From contig CBDFFN010000021.1 of assembly GCA_965246795.1 (NCBI GenBank), forward strand, positions 186,001 to 250,000: a DNA stretch of 64,000 nucleotides, in the 5' to 3' direction. The notes under the pieces were generated by a model that was not told where the DNA came from, made no database searches, and was given only the letters and a program-made list of their open reading frames with translations. The position numbers and the translations under genes were made by a program. The stretch is from JAJXWB01 sp965246795 (GTDB lineage Bacteria > Pseudomonadota > Alphaproteobacteria > Rhizobiales > Beijerinckiaceae). Shown one piece after another: positions 42,224 through 49,568 of this stretch. Position 1 is the first letter of the stretch. Each line of letters opens with the position of its first letter.

Positions 42224-42553
42224 GTGACGGCATCTCGCAAGCCGCAAATCTACCTCGCCGGTCCAACCATCTTCATGCCCGACAAGGTCGAGCGCGGCGA
42301 AGAACTAAAGCGGCTGTGTGCCGCCGCCGGCTGCGAAGGATTGTATCCGCTCGACGGCGACTTTGGCGCCGGCCTCGACGCCAGCGTTACGGTGGACCTT
42401 ACCGCCGATCTTGTGCGAGCGCTGGACGCATGGATCGTGACACAGCCGGAGGCACGACCGGAGCGAGCGAAAGCTATCGCTTTCGCCTTGCGCGATTGGC
42501 TGACGGGCCTTGGCATGCTTCCCGCTGGCGAGCGGCTTGAAGGGCTGCGCTGA
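42224..42553 (+). CDS. Chimeric protein: NDT-like N-terminus plus RHH-like C-terminus
   Basis: A 109-residue protein. Residues ~8-50 (PQIYLAGPTIFMPDKVERGE, then LKRLCAAAGCEGLYPLDGD) match the start of nucleoside 2-deoxyribosyltransferases, including the YLAGP nucleotide loop, but the catalytic DxxD...E half is absent. Residues ~55-109 (VTVDLTADLVRALDAWIVTQ, then PERAKAIAFALRDWLTGLG) match a ribbon-helix-helix-like protein encoded at 46.5 kb. GTG at 42224 follows AGGA and lies 8 bp after luxR. It may be a fusion remnant or a ligand-binding repressor. No enzyme activity is expected. Confidence 0.6.
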   Translation: MTASRKPQIYLAGPTIFMPDKVERGEELKRLCAAAGCEGLYPLDGDFGAGLDASVTVDLTADLVRALDAWIVTQPEARPERAKAIAFALRDWLTGLGMLPAGERLEGLR

Positions 42554-43051
42554 ATAGCGACCGCTGCGATCATATTTAAGCTTGCACTGCGACATCTTGC
42601 GCGCGCACGCGGATCGAACCGAATTGGGCTGTGGGCGGTTCGACTGCCGACTTTCCGAGCCGCTGGCGTCACGCCGCGCTTAGAGCCCAACGCCAACTGT
42701 CGAGCTTGCCCGTGCAGATCGTCCCTGCCCTCATCTACGCGCTTCCGTTCGTGCGCGCCGCGGTCGCCTGCGCTCGTGAGGGTTTGAGGGCTCGACGCGC
42801 ATCTGCCTGATCCGATGTTGGAGTTTTCGTTGGAGTGACGACCCCTTGCCTCGCCTCATGGTATTGCCGCCGCGCGGCCGGTGCGATGAGAACCGAGTAT
42901 CGCGGCGGCGATCGTCAGCCCGCACAGTCTGCTCGCTTTCGAGCACAACATCGCATTCCCCCTAAGCCGCTGCGATCTGCGGCGGACGCGAATTTGGCTG
43001 ATGCTCCGCCGACGTGGCAAGGCCTGTCATGCCATCGTCGAACACAAGAAG
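42554..43051. other. Gap with no recognised gene
   Basis: About 500 bp between the chimeric NDT/RHH gene and a small hypothetical gene. Open frames here are low-complexity Arg-rich shadows with no start signal. Nothing else is seen. Confidence 0.4.
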
Positions 43052-43405
43052 ATGATCGAGCGGACACCGCCGCTGTCGATCCGCCTGGATACCGAGGGGT
43101 GGCTACGCTGCGACTCCGACGTGCCGCAGATGCTTGTCATGTTTCTCGAGGATCTAGGATGTAACCTCGCGGCCTGCGACAAGGTGCTCACCGCCCTCGC
43201 CGACGTTCGAGCCGGACGAAGGCCTGTCTACCAACTAACGACTGACGCCGTGCATCTGTTTGCCACGCTAGATGGCGCCAGCTTCACGATCGCCGCCAAG
43301 CTGACGCGGAATGAACCCGTGTCGATCAGCCTGGACGGATTGGAGCACGGCGTCCGGAGCCTGCGTGAGTTCACCGAGAGCCTGCCCGAAGATCAGCGCT
43401 GGTGA
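43052..43405 (+). CDS. Hypothetical protein
   Basis: A 117-residue protein: MIERTPPLSIRLDTEGWLRC, then VMFLEDLGCNLAACDKVLTALADVRAGRRP and FATLDGASFTIAAKLTRNEPVSISLDGLEHGVRSL. Mixed alpha/beta, no signal peptide and no membrane segment. The frame is open about 17 codons upstream; the ATG at 43052 has only a weak AAGAAG. Not recognised. It lies between two regulator/NDT units. Confidence 0.5.
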   Translation: MIERTPPLSIRLDTEGWLRCDSDVPQMLVMFLEDLGCNLAACDKVLTALADVRAGRRPVYQLTTDAVHLFATLDGASFTIAAKLTRNEPVSISLDGLEHGVRSLREFTESLPEDQRW

Positions 43406-43486
43406 CGATTCGAGCGCCTGCGAATACCGCGGCCGGCGACGGAATGGGAGCGGGAGGCGTAAATAGGCATTGACTGCAGATGATGT

Positions 43487-43903
43487 TTATTCGCCGGCGC
43501 CGTCCCGTGAACGCCGGGTCGACGATAGGACAGGATCCGCTCCTTGACGCACCGCGTAGCTGCGTTCCAGCGCACCTATTTCAGCATCGATTAGGTCGCG
43601 TCTGCGATGCAATCCTGCGATCGCCTCGGCGATGTCTGCCAACGACATCGACGTCGTGTCGGCATATACCTTATTTGCCCTTCGCGTCTTCTTTAGCTTG
43701 CCGGGACCAGATAGGCCGAGCATTCGGTCTTTCACGATATTCGCGACCAAATCCCTTTGCTCAGCATCATACATGCGGCTGGAACCGACACGCAGAGGTC
43801 GGACACGCCCTTTCTCTTCGTAAAACCGCAGAAATCGTAGCGTGACGCCAAACTCTTTGGCGATCTCGCCGATAGACCAGTATCGTTGCGGATCGTCGGT
43901 CAC
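43487..43903 (-). CDS. MerR-family transcriptional regulator divergent from the NDT gene
   Basis: A 138-residue regulator starting with GTG. The winged HTH is YWSIGEIAKEFGVTLRFLRFYEEKGRVRPLRVGSSRMYDAEQRD, then IVKDRMLGLSGPGKLKK and a C-terminal coiled coil (DIAEAIAGLHRRRDLIDAEIGALERSYAV). It is a paralogue of the regulator at 38.6 kb (shared TxRFLRFYE and R-R/S-x-YN/D pattern). Only 16 bp separate it from the divergent NDT-type gene, so it probably controls that gene from the shared spacer. No cysteine metal site is seen. Confidence 0.85.
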   Translation of the reverse strand: MTDDPQRYWSIGEIAKEFGVTLRFLRFYEEKGRVRPLRVGSSRMYDAEQRDLVANIVKDRMLGLSGPGKLKKTRRANKVYADTTSMSLADIAEAIAGLHRRRDLIDAEIGALERSYAVRQGADPVLSSTRRSRDGAGE

Positions 43904-43919
43904 CCTTTAGGCTCCGAGC

Positions 43920-44939
43920 ATGAAACGGCAATCTGCGACCAACGTGCAGACGGAAGGAAGCATTCGCCCACGCATTTATCTCGCTGGCCCCACAGTGTTC
44001 ATGCACGACGCCGCCGAACGCGGAACTTTGCTGAAAGCTATATGCGAAGAGTATGGATGTCGCGGGATATTCCCCGGCGATGTCACGGCGGTCGGGCGTG
44101 GCGCCAGAGGCGTCTACGATACCTGCATGACCGCGCTCTCGAATGCGCAGGCAGTCGTCGCCGATCTTTCGCCATTCCGCGGCCCGCATGTCGATGATGG
44201 GACCGCCTTTGAGATCGGCGTCGCCAAGGCGCGCGGTCTGCCAATCTTCGGCTACGCATCCGATCTTCGACCGCTTACCGAACGCATCGAGCGGCATCCA
44301 CGTGCGGCGGCGTTAGTCGACGACAACGGTATCGCGATCGAGAACTTAGGCGAGCCCTTCAACGCGATGATCGCAGCCGCTCTGAAGGTTCCCGCATTCC
44401 CAACATCGGAAGAAGCCATCGCCGCGGCCTCGCGCTTTCTGCGCGCCTCTCGAGTCCGCACAGACGCCGAAGTCCGGACCGCGATGGTGCAGATGCGGCA
44501 CGAAACGTTCGGCACCACGCCACCTCCGGCCGACCTGACACGCCGAGCGATCTGGGCCGCGCTTGGTCGCGTCAGATACAGCGATATGAGCGCGGATGCG
44601 CTCGCCGATCATCTTGCAAACGAGCTGGGTGATCGCGGCGTTACCTCCGACGAGAACAGCTATGCCGGTGGCCTCCAAACCGCGATTGCGAGCATGGAAA
44701 GCATTCGCCTGCCGTTCTTGGCGACCATCCTGCGGCCTACATGGCTTCGCGACTTCGACGAAGTGCTGCATGGCTTGCAGCGTTCGTCGAACATGCTGCG
44801 TGATGGGGATGCGCCGCAGGCGCGAGCGACGCTGCGACCGCCTCGCCAAAGCAAGCTAGGTTTGTGGCTGACCGGTGCCATCGTGCTCGCCTGCGCCTTG
44901 CTGGCGGCGCGGACGTCGGGATTGCTCGGCCGCTTTTAG
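43920..44939 (+). CDS. Tail-anchored nucleoside 2-deoxyribosyltransferase-like protein
   Basis: A 339-residue protein. Residues ~18-150 form an NDT domain: RIYLAGPTVFMHDAAERG, then AQAVVADLSPFRGPHVDDGTAFEIGVAKARGLPIFGY, with the Asp and Glu active-site set intact. Residues ~170-310 are an unrecognised, mostly helical region (EEAIAAASRFLRAS, RAIWAALGRVRYSDMSADALADHLANELG). A C-terminal hydrophobic helix LGLWLTGAIVLACALLAA anchors it in the membrane. NDTs move deoxyribose between bases or hydrolyse nucleosides. The extra domain plus anchor is unusual. The divergent MerR gene is 16 bp away. Confidence 0.8.
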   Translation: MKRQSATNVQTEGSIRPRIYLAGPTVFMHDAAERGTLLKAICEEYGCRGIFPGDVTAVGRGARGVYDTCMTALSNAQAVVADLSPFRGPHVDDGTAFEIGVAKARGLPIFGYASDLRPLTERIERHPRAAALVDDNGIAIENLGEPFNAMIAAALKVPAFPTSEEAIAAASRFLRASRVRTDAEVRTAMVQMRHETFGTTPPPADLTRRAIWAALGRVRYSDMSADALADHLANELGDRGVTSDENSYAGGLQTAIASMESIRLPFLATILRPTWLRDFDEVLHGLQRSSNMLRDGDAPQARATLRPPRQSKLGLWLTGAIVLACALLAARTSGLLGRF

Positions 44940-45085
44940 GTACGCGCCGCCGCCGTGTCCGCCCTGCTCCCGCGCTGCACGGCCACCGGGCCAGTTACGC
45001 AGCACAAGAGAACCTGCCTAGTTAGGCACTTCCCATCGTCCGATTGACGAACTACCACTCGGCCGCAACGACTGGGGGTAATTCA

Positions 45086-45364
45086 ATGAAATACTTTGCA
45101 CTTGTTTTGGCCGCGACGATCCTTTCGGGCGGTGCAGCGTTGGCCGATCCGATCGCGTGTCAGGGCAAACCTTGTGGTGGCGTACCCGCTAAGCCGACAC
45201 CTGTAAAACCGACTGCAGTCGTTCTTCCGAAACAGCAGGTCAAGCCGGCTATGGTTCAGGGCGGCGCGTCCGGCGGTATTCTCAGCCACAACGGCGCAAA
45301 CATTCTAAGCGGCAACACGTCTAATATCCTCAGCGGCAACACGTCGAACGTCCGCCGTCCGTAA
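45086..45364 (+). CDS. Small exported protein with NILSGNTS repeats
   Basis: A 92-residue protein with a Sec signal (MKYFALVLAATILSGGAALA), a two-cysteine segment (DPIACQGKPCGG), a Pro/Lys-rich middle, and an 8-residue tandem repeat at the end (NILSGNTS NILSGNTS, preceded by ILSHNGA). GGGGG lies upstream of the ATG at 45086. Exported and perhaps surface-associated; no family recognised. Its 3' end overlaps the possible convergent small gene at 45305. Confidence 0.65.
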   Translation: MKYFALVLAATILSGGAALADPIACQGKPCGGVPAKPTPVKPTAVVLPKQQVKPAMVQGGASGGILSHNGANILSGNTSNILSGNTSNVRRP

Positions 45365-45502
45365 GTCCTTGAGAAAACCTCGCGGCGAGAAGATAGGTCT
45401 CGCCACAACACCCGGATGCGCCGCCGCCGCGCCGTAGCGACGACGGCGCCAGCCTAGAAAGACTGCGCTTCCTGCGAAGAGTGCAGCGGCCCCGGAGCCC
45501 AT
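45305..45502 (-). CDS. Possible small membrane protein coupled to the nuclease gene
   Basis: A 65-residue frame: MGSGAAALFAGSAVFLGWRR then RRYGAAAAHPGVVARPIFSP. One hydrophobic helix followed by an arginine cluster. Its ATG overlaps the upstream nuclease stop (TAATG), a strong coupling signal. The last 60 bp overlap the convergent exported gene, so the true end is less certain. No known family. Confidence 0.4.
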   Translation of the reverse strand: MGSGAAALFAGSAVFLGWRRRRYGAAAAHPGVVARPIFSPRGFLKDLRTADVRRVAAEDIRRVAA

Positions 45503-45966
45503 TACCCGCACCACTCCGGCTTCGTCGGCACTCGATTCCAGCGGTAGGGATATGGCTTCGCGAGCCCCTCGCGGATCAGGACGAGACCGACATCCTCTCC
45601 GTCCGCGCGCAACGTGCCGCAGCGCCGGCCGTAGTTGCAGTATTGCGAGCCCTCCGAGGCCGATGGCGCGCACGAGCAAGCGACACGCTCGATCGTGAGG
45701 TTTCTCGCCTCGTGCACGAGATCGACGACGCGGGCCTTTGCCTGATAGCCGATCTCGACTTCGCGCTCGCACCGGGATGTCCGGCCGATCTCCGGCGCAT
45801 CGAAGTCGACGAGGCGATAGGTCTCGCCGCGCACGCGCACCGTGTCGCCGTCGCTGACATAGACGTCTCGGGCAGCGATCTGCTCACGCTGGCCGGCATC
45901 GATGCCCCACGCCGGCAATGCAAGCGACACGACAAGCCAAACAGCCACGAGCGCGCGCAGGATCAT
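45502..45966 (-). CDS. Exported thermonuclease-family (SNase-like) protein
   Basis: A 154-residue protein with a signal peptide (MILRALVAVWLVVSLALPAWG) and a staphylococcal-nuclease-like domain: VSDGDTVRVRGETYRLVDFDAPEI (residues ~38-62, with Asp and an Arg cluster), a KARVVDLVHEARNLTIERV strand-helix, and GLVLIREGLAKPYPYRW. The DGDT and Asp/Arg positions match the calcium and catalytic sites of SNase homologues. Several cysteines suggest disulfides in the periplasm. It overlaps the preceding gene by ATGA and the next by TAATG. Likely a secreted or periplasmic nuclease. Confidence 0.8.
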   Translation of the reverse strand: MILRALVAVWLVVSLALPAWGIDAGQREQIAARDVYVSDGDTVRVRGETYRLVDFDAPEIGRTSRCEREVEIGYQAKARVVDLVHEARNLTIERVACSCAPSASEGSQYCNYGRRCGTLRADGEDVGLVLIREGLAKPYPYRWNRVPTKPEWCG

Positions 45967-46457
45967 TTCGCCAGCCCGGTGCCGGGCACTGCCGGAAAGC
46001 CGAAGAACTTCTTCGGCGGATCGCGCGCCTCGGTCTGGAATTGCCCGGCGAAACGGCCCTTGTCGGTCTTCGCCTCGCACGCGATCGTCGTGTCGGTGTT
46101 GTAGGCCTTGCCGACGACGCAGGTGCCATCGGTCTTCAGCCATTCGATCTCGTTGCGGAAGACGAACCCGACGCGGCGAAGTGCGTGCTCACCCGGCGTT
46201 TTTCCGGTCAGGTCCTCATCAGCGCTCTGTGCCCACGAGAACGCGACGTGCGTGCCTTCCTGCGTGACGAAGACGAAGGCGACCTGATCTAAGGCAACCC
46301 GCGCCGTGTAGATCGTGTCCTCGCACTGGCCGGAAACTCCGCGATCGGCGAGCGTGAGGGACTGGCACCGTCCCGTCTGACCGTAAAGCGTCTGCGCGGC
46401 CCCTGCGCTTATTGCAGCGAAGAGAAGCGCTAGAACGATGGAGAAGCGGCTGAGCAT
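45963..46457 (-). CDS. Exported hypothetical protein upstream of the nuclease
   Basis: A 164-residue protein with a Sec signal (MLSRFSIVLALLFAAISAGAAQ). The mature part has two to four cysteines (GRCQSLTLADRGVSGQCEDTIYTARVALDQVAFVFVTQEGTHVAFSW and GTCVVGKAYNTDTTIACEAKTDKG) and looks beta-rich. No known function is recognised. The overlap with the nuclease gene (ATGA) indicates a two- or three-gene operon, so it may help the nuclease fold or guard against it; this is inference. Confidence 0.7.
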   Translation of the reverse strand: MLSRFSIVLALLFAAISAGAAQTLYGQTGRCQSLTLADRGVSGQCEDTIYTARVALDQVAFVFVTQEGTHVAFSWAQSADEDLTGKTPGEHALRRVGFVFRNEIEWLKTDGTCVVGKAYNTDTTIACEAKTDKGRFAGQFQTEARDPPKKFFGFPAVPGTGLAK

Positions 46458-46481
46458 GCCGGCGTGATGCTATGTTCGGGA

Positions 46482-46709
46482 ATGCCGGACGACAATGCTG
46501 CTGCATTCTACGAACGCGGGCCTGCCGCGAGGACCACCGTTGATTTGCCGATGGATGTCGCGCGGGCGCTGACCGCTTGGATCGCGACGCAGTCAGAACG
46601 ACGTCCAGAACGCGGAGAAGCCATTGTCATCGCGCTAAGGGACTGGCTGACAGGGCTCGGTTATCTTCCGCATGCCGAGCAGCCGGAAGGCCGCAGCGCC
46701 TGGCACTGA
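46482..46709 (+). CDS. Small RHH-like protein, paralogue of the chimeric C-terminus
   Basis: A 75-residue protein whose core TTVDLPMDVARALTAWIATQ, then PERGEAIVIALRDWLTGLGY, has the strand-helix-helix plan of ribbon-helix-helix antitoxins or repressors. It matches the C-terminal domain of the chimeric protein at 42.2 kb closely. ATG 46482 is taken; GTG 46464 or ATG 46467 are alternatives. No obvious toxin lies next to it. Confidence 0.55.
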   Translation: MPDDNAAAFYERGPAARTTVDLPMDVARALTAWIATQSERRPERGEAIVIALRDWLTGLGYLPHAEQPEGRSAWH

Positions 46710-46956
46710 CGGCCGCAAGGGTCCGATTCATCCACCATCGGACGTTGTGTCGGTATGAGCTGTTCGTCACCGATCGAGAACAAGCCAGCATCGAATCGGG
46801 AATGCTGAGGTCGTCCGACGCTGGGAGCGTATTCGTTTGCGAACGGTGAAGGCATCGTCATTCACGCGACTGGTCTGACGAAAGATCGATAGCGAAGTCC
46901 GCAACCGCGAGCGTTCGATAGCATTTTATGGATCGAGAGCAGCGCGAGCGCCAGCG

Positions 46957-47214
46957 ATGACCGAGATCGTCGAGCACCTGAAGGCAGTCCGACTTACCGG
47001 GCCTGACCACGAACCGTTGCCTTTCGTTCGATCGACGCCTTCCATCCTGACGATCATCGCAGACTACGAGCCACGGCAGCGAAGCATGCTGCCTAACCTC
47101 CTGACGGCCGTGATGGCACTGACACTGACGGCCGTCGTTGCCTTTGCGACCTACGGTATGCGGCCGGAGCTTGGTGAAGGCCGATCGACCTATACTGCAC
47201 CGTCAAAACGATAA
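46957..47214 (+). CDS. Small membrane protein
   Basis: An 85-residue protein with a polar N-terminus (MTEIVEHLKAVRLTGPDHEP) and one hydrophobic helix (LPNLLTAVMALTLTAVVAFATYG) near residues 45-67, then a short Arg/Lys-ending tail. It converges on the HUH-like gene. No known family. Confidence 0.5.
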   Translation: MTEIVEHLKAVRLTGPDHEPLPFVRSTPSILTIIADYEPRQRSMLPNLLTAVMALTLTAVVAFATYGMRPELGEGRSTYTAPSKR

Positions 47215-47281
47215 CGGCGCAACTTGGTTCGGTCTGAGAAGTAAGCCCCTCCTACGACAGCACTTCGATAAGGCGCCCGCT

Positions 47282-48025
47282 TTAGGCGTGTGTCGACGTG
47301 CGGCCATCGGGGCAAATCGGGACGACTTTCTGCACCCCTATAAAAAGGGGAAAGCCCGGATATGGGTGCGAGAACGTTTTCTGCGGCGTCTCCCGGCAAG
47401 CTGACATGCCTTCCTCCGCCTCGATCTTGATCAGGCGCTCAACCGCCGACGCATCTCGGTCACGGTCCCTCCAAGCCGCAATGGCCTTCGCCGATAGGTT
47501 CGACGAGACGCCCGACCGCTTTCCGAAAATGAGCCCTCCCGCACGGCGAGAGACGGTGGTGCCCCAAACAGCTTGAGGCGTCGCCTGCTTGACGAGGTAG
47601 CCAGCGGCGCTGCCGCGCTTGCCGCCGCACATTGTTCTCGATCCGTAGTGCGCGCGCTTGATCAAGACGGCATTCGGCTCGCCTGGAAACCACCCCCGCA
47701 CCGTTTGCTCAAAGTGATCCCGGTGTTTGCTGGGAACGTGCTTCAGGAAATGCAGGTGCTCAGAAGTTGGGTCCGCCTTGTCTACCTCCCTCGACCACGC
47801 GTAGGCGAGCGTAATGCCGCGACTGCGGTCGTAGGCGCGCATCTTGTTGCGCAGGTCCTTCGCGAAATCCGCGGCCTTGGCTTCGTGGAAAGCGCCCGGC
47901 CAAGCCGGAGCGATGGTGATGAAGGCGTTCAGAGGAAGGCCGATGCGGAGAGCATGATGCCATGCACCCATTACTTCCCGAATCTGTTTGCGATCGATGC
48001 CTGTGGAATTGGACCGGCGGTTCAC
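47282..48025 (-). CDS. HUH-endonuclease-like replication/mobilisation protein
   Basis: A 247-residue protein. Features are a basic N-terminus, LPLNAFITIAPAWPGAFHEA near residue 33, a His-Leu-His in SEHLHFLKHVPSKHRDHF near residue 93 that resembles the HUH metal site, and a possible catalytic tyrosine in GSAAGYLVKQATPQAVWG near residue 142. Similar genes lie beside AlpA-like genes at island ends in rhizobia and are thought to be replication initiators or relaxases. It overlaps the AlpA-like gene by 4 bp (ATGA). HUH status is inferred by eye from one motif. Confidence 0.5.
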   Translation of the reverse strand: MNRRSNSTGIDRKQIREVMGAWHHALRIGLPLNAFITIAPAWPGAFHEAKAADFAKDLRNKMRAYDRSRGITLAYAWSREVDKADPTSEHLHFLKHVPSKHRDHFEQTVRGWFPGEPNAVLIKRAHYGSRTMCGGKRGSAAGYLVKQATPQAVWGTTVSRRAGGLIFGKRSGVSSNLSAKAIAAWRDRDRDASAVERLIKIEAEEGMSACRETPQKTFSHPYPGFPLFIGVQKVVPICPDGRTSTHA

Positions 48026-48474
48026 GACAGCGCCCCTCGCGCTGAAGTCAGATTAGTCTCCCCGCATTCACGAGACTGCTGAGACTGCTCCTGAACATCA
48101 TAAGAAGGGTCTACGCTCTCGCCCCACTTTCCGCATCCCAAAAGCAGCTTGTTTCCAGTCGCTTGCGAACCTGGAACCGGACCACTGCGCTTTTTGCGAT
48201 TTGACGTTGCTTGGCCGTGCGTCGTGGCCACTTGTGATGCTTCGACGTCGATATGAGCCGAGAGATAGCCGGAGGGCAGCCCGTCCATCAATTCAGCGAG
48301 GTCTTCCTCGGCGATGAGCGTTGCCCGGCCGAGTTTCGAGATCGGCAGCTTACCTTCGGCGATGAGTTCGTAGAGTTTGGTCTTCCCGCAGCGAAGTCGC
48401 TCCATGCAGTCGGAAGGACGCAAATAACGGCGGGGACGATGAGCGCTTTGCGGCGGCTCGGGATTTAGAAACAT
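48022..48474 (-). CDS. AlpA/excisionase-like helix-turn-helix protein
   Basis: A 150-residue protein. An N-terminal winged HTH of the excisionase type is seen: RYLRPSDCMERLRCGKTKLYELIAEGKLPISKLGRATLIAEEDLAELM (residues ~15-64). The rest is polar. The ATG at 48474 is chosen because the family starts with PSDCMERL-like sequences soon after. It is the outermost gene next to the tRNA and overlaps the HUH-like gene, a typical order for integrative elements. Likely role: recombination directionality or repression of excision, inferred from family. Confidence 0.72.
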   Translation of the reverse strand: MFLNPEPPQSAHRPRRYLRPSDCMERLRCGKTKLYELIAEGKLPISKLGRATLIAEEDLAELMDGLPSGYLSAHIDVEASQVATTHGQATSNRKKRSGPVPGSQATGNKLLLGCGKWGESVDPSYDVQEQSQQSRECGETNLTSARGALS

Positions 48475-48652
48475 GAGATCACTCCTGTGTTGGTGACCTC
48501 TCCCAATTGAATCAGTCCGCGATCGAAGTCCCAATCTGTCACGACCCATTCAAGGGTTTCACAGGCTCAGCGAATTGGGACGCGGCCATTCATCGAAGAC
48601 GCTCGATTCGTTCGGCGCCGTTCGCAGACGCGCGCCGAGGCTCGCGCGCTTT

Positions 48653-48673
48653 GTTGGGGTAAAAGTTGGGGTG
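48653..48673. repeat. Right tandem GTTGGGGT motif (putative integrase arm site)
   Basis: Exact 21-bp duplicate of the sequence before the integrase at 25451: two GTTGGGGT units separated by AAAA. It lies inside the island about 55 bp from the tRNA-side repeat, in the same orientation as the left copy. Confidence 0.6.
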
Positions 48674-48727
48674 AGCACTCAAGCCACGCTCTGAATTGCT
48701 AACTTTATCAGTACGTTAGCGCATAAG

Positions 48728-48743
48728 GATGGCGGAGACGGAG
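48728..48743. repeat. Right attachment-site repeat within tRNA-Ser
   Basis: GATGGCGGAGACGGAG spans the encoded CCA, discriminator and acceptor arm of the tRNA-Ser gene and is duplicated at 25314-25329. It marks the tRNA-side boundary. Confidence 0.75.
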
Positions 48744-48823
48744 GGATTCGAACCCTCGATAGGGCTTTACAACCCTATAACGGTTTAGCAAACCGCCGCC
48801 TTCAGCCGCTCGGCCACGTCTCC
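48730..48823 (-). tRNA. tRNA-Ser (anticodon GCU)
   Basis: The minus strand reads GGAGACGTGGCCGAGCGGCT at the 5' end, an anticodon arm with loop TTGCTAA (anticodon GCU), a long variable arm typical of class II serine tRNAs, and a T arm with GGTTCGAATC. The acceptor GGAGAC pairs with GTCTCC, followed by discriminator G and an encoded CCA. The 3' end faces the island and overlaps the attachment repeat. Confidence 0.96.
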
Positions 48824-48950
48824 ACGCGGCGGACCCTAGTCGCAAACCCCGACCTCCGACAAGCCATCGTGCCATCCGGCATGGCGGTGACACGAAGCCT
48901 GCGGTAAAAGCCTGGAGGCACGTTCGCACCGTTCGCAAGGAGATATCGGC

Positions 48951-49292
48951 GTGGCTTTTTCGCCGAGCATTGCGCGACGTTCGATGCGCACTCTTCTTAT
49001 CACGAGCATATTTCTCGCGGCCGCTTCAGCTGCCGCGCAAAATGCACGTACGCCATTGCCGCCGTCGCGTCCGACGAGCGCGCCGCCATCGCAACCCGCG
49101 ACACCGGCACAACGACCTGTCGTGCCTTCGGACGATGCCGATCTCGATCCGAACAACCCGCCGCTTCTTCCCCCCGCACCGCGCACGAAAATGCATACAT
49201 GTGGACGGGAGTGGCAGGAGATGAAGCGGCGCGGCGCGGATCGCGACACAACCTGGCGCCAGTTCGCGACGGCGTGCCTGCAACGCGGCTGA
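48951..49292 (+). CDS. Small exported proline-rich protein with PsiF-like C-terminus
   Basis: A 113-residue protein. An N-terminal signal (MRTLLITSIFLAAASAAAQ) follows a short basic leader; a Pro/Ser-rich linker (PLPPSRPTSAPPSQPATPAQRP) leads to HTCGREWQEMKRRGADRDTTWRQFATACLQRG. The C-W-K-G-TW-F-C spacing resembles PsiF-like repeats. GTG at 48951 has AAGGAG 8 bp ahead and is preferred to the ATG at 48984. It is probably periplasmic; role unknown. Confidence 0.65.
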   Translation: MAFSPSIARRSMRTLLITSIFLAAASAAAQNARTPLPPSRPTSAPPSQPATPAQRPVVPSDDADLDPNNPPLLPPAPRTKMHTCGREWQEMKRRGADRDTTWRQFATACLQRG

Positions 49293-49492
49293 CACGCGCG
49301 CATCCCGCCGCGTAACTCACGCGATCATAAGCGATCGGCGCTGGCATTAAAGTCGGGGCATTTTCTTTTTCGCCCATACCGGCTCTGCATCGCTGGCAAC
49401 GTCGGCAAAAACGTTATTCGCCTATGTAAACCGACGAGCCTGTTTGCATGGGCAACAGCGACATAGAGGCAGAAGCAAGCCCCAACGAAAAA

Positions 49493-49518
49493 TGCCCCCG
49501 CTTCGAAAAGCGAGGGCA
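49493..49518 (-). terminator. Terminator of the lysine-rich gene
   Basis: An 11-bp stem with one mismatch (TGCCCTCGCTT / AAGCGGGGGCA on the minus strand) around a four-base loop, followed by a T run, 50 bp past the stop of the lysine-rich gene. Confidence 0.8.
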
Positions 49519-49568
49519 TCGAAAAGACCGGATCGTCGATCCGGCGACCGACCAGCTGTTGCCAGCGG

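Larger units (their letters stand above)
25314..48743. mobile_element. Genomic island integrated at tRNA-Ser(GCU)
   Basis: The element is bounded by a 16-bp direct repeat identical to the 3' end of tRNA-Ser, at 25314-25329 and 48728-48743. A truncated tyrosine integrase lies just inside the left end. An AlpA-like and HUH-like gene pair lies just inside the right end. Paired GTTGGGGT motifs occur inside both ends. Content is accessory: phage remnant, stress proteins, quorum sensing, regulators. Island status is inferred from these features; with the integrase broken it probably needs help to move, if it still can. Confidence 0.8.

Noticed and set aside
46482..47214. Toxin-antitoxin pair formed by the RHH-like gene and its neighbour
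   Set aside because: The downstream gene is a single-helix membrane protein 250 bp away with no toxin fold or coupling.
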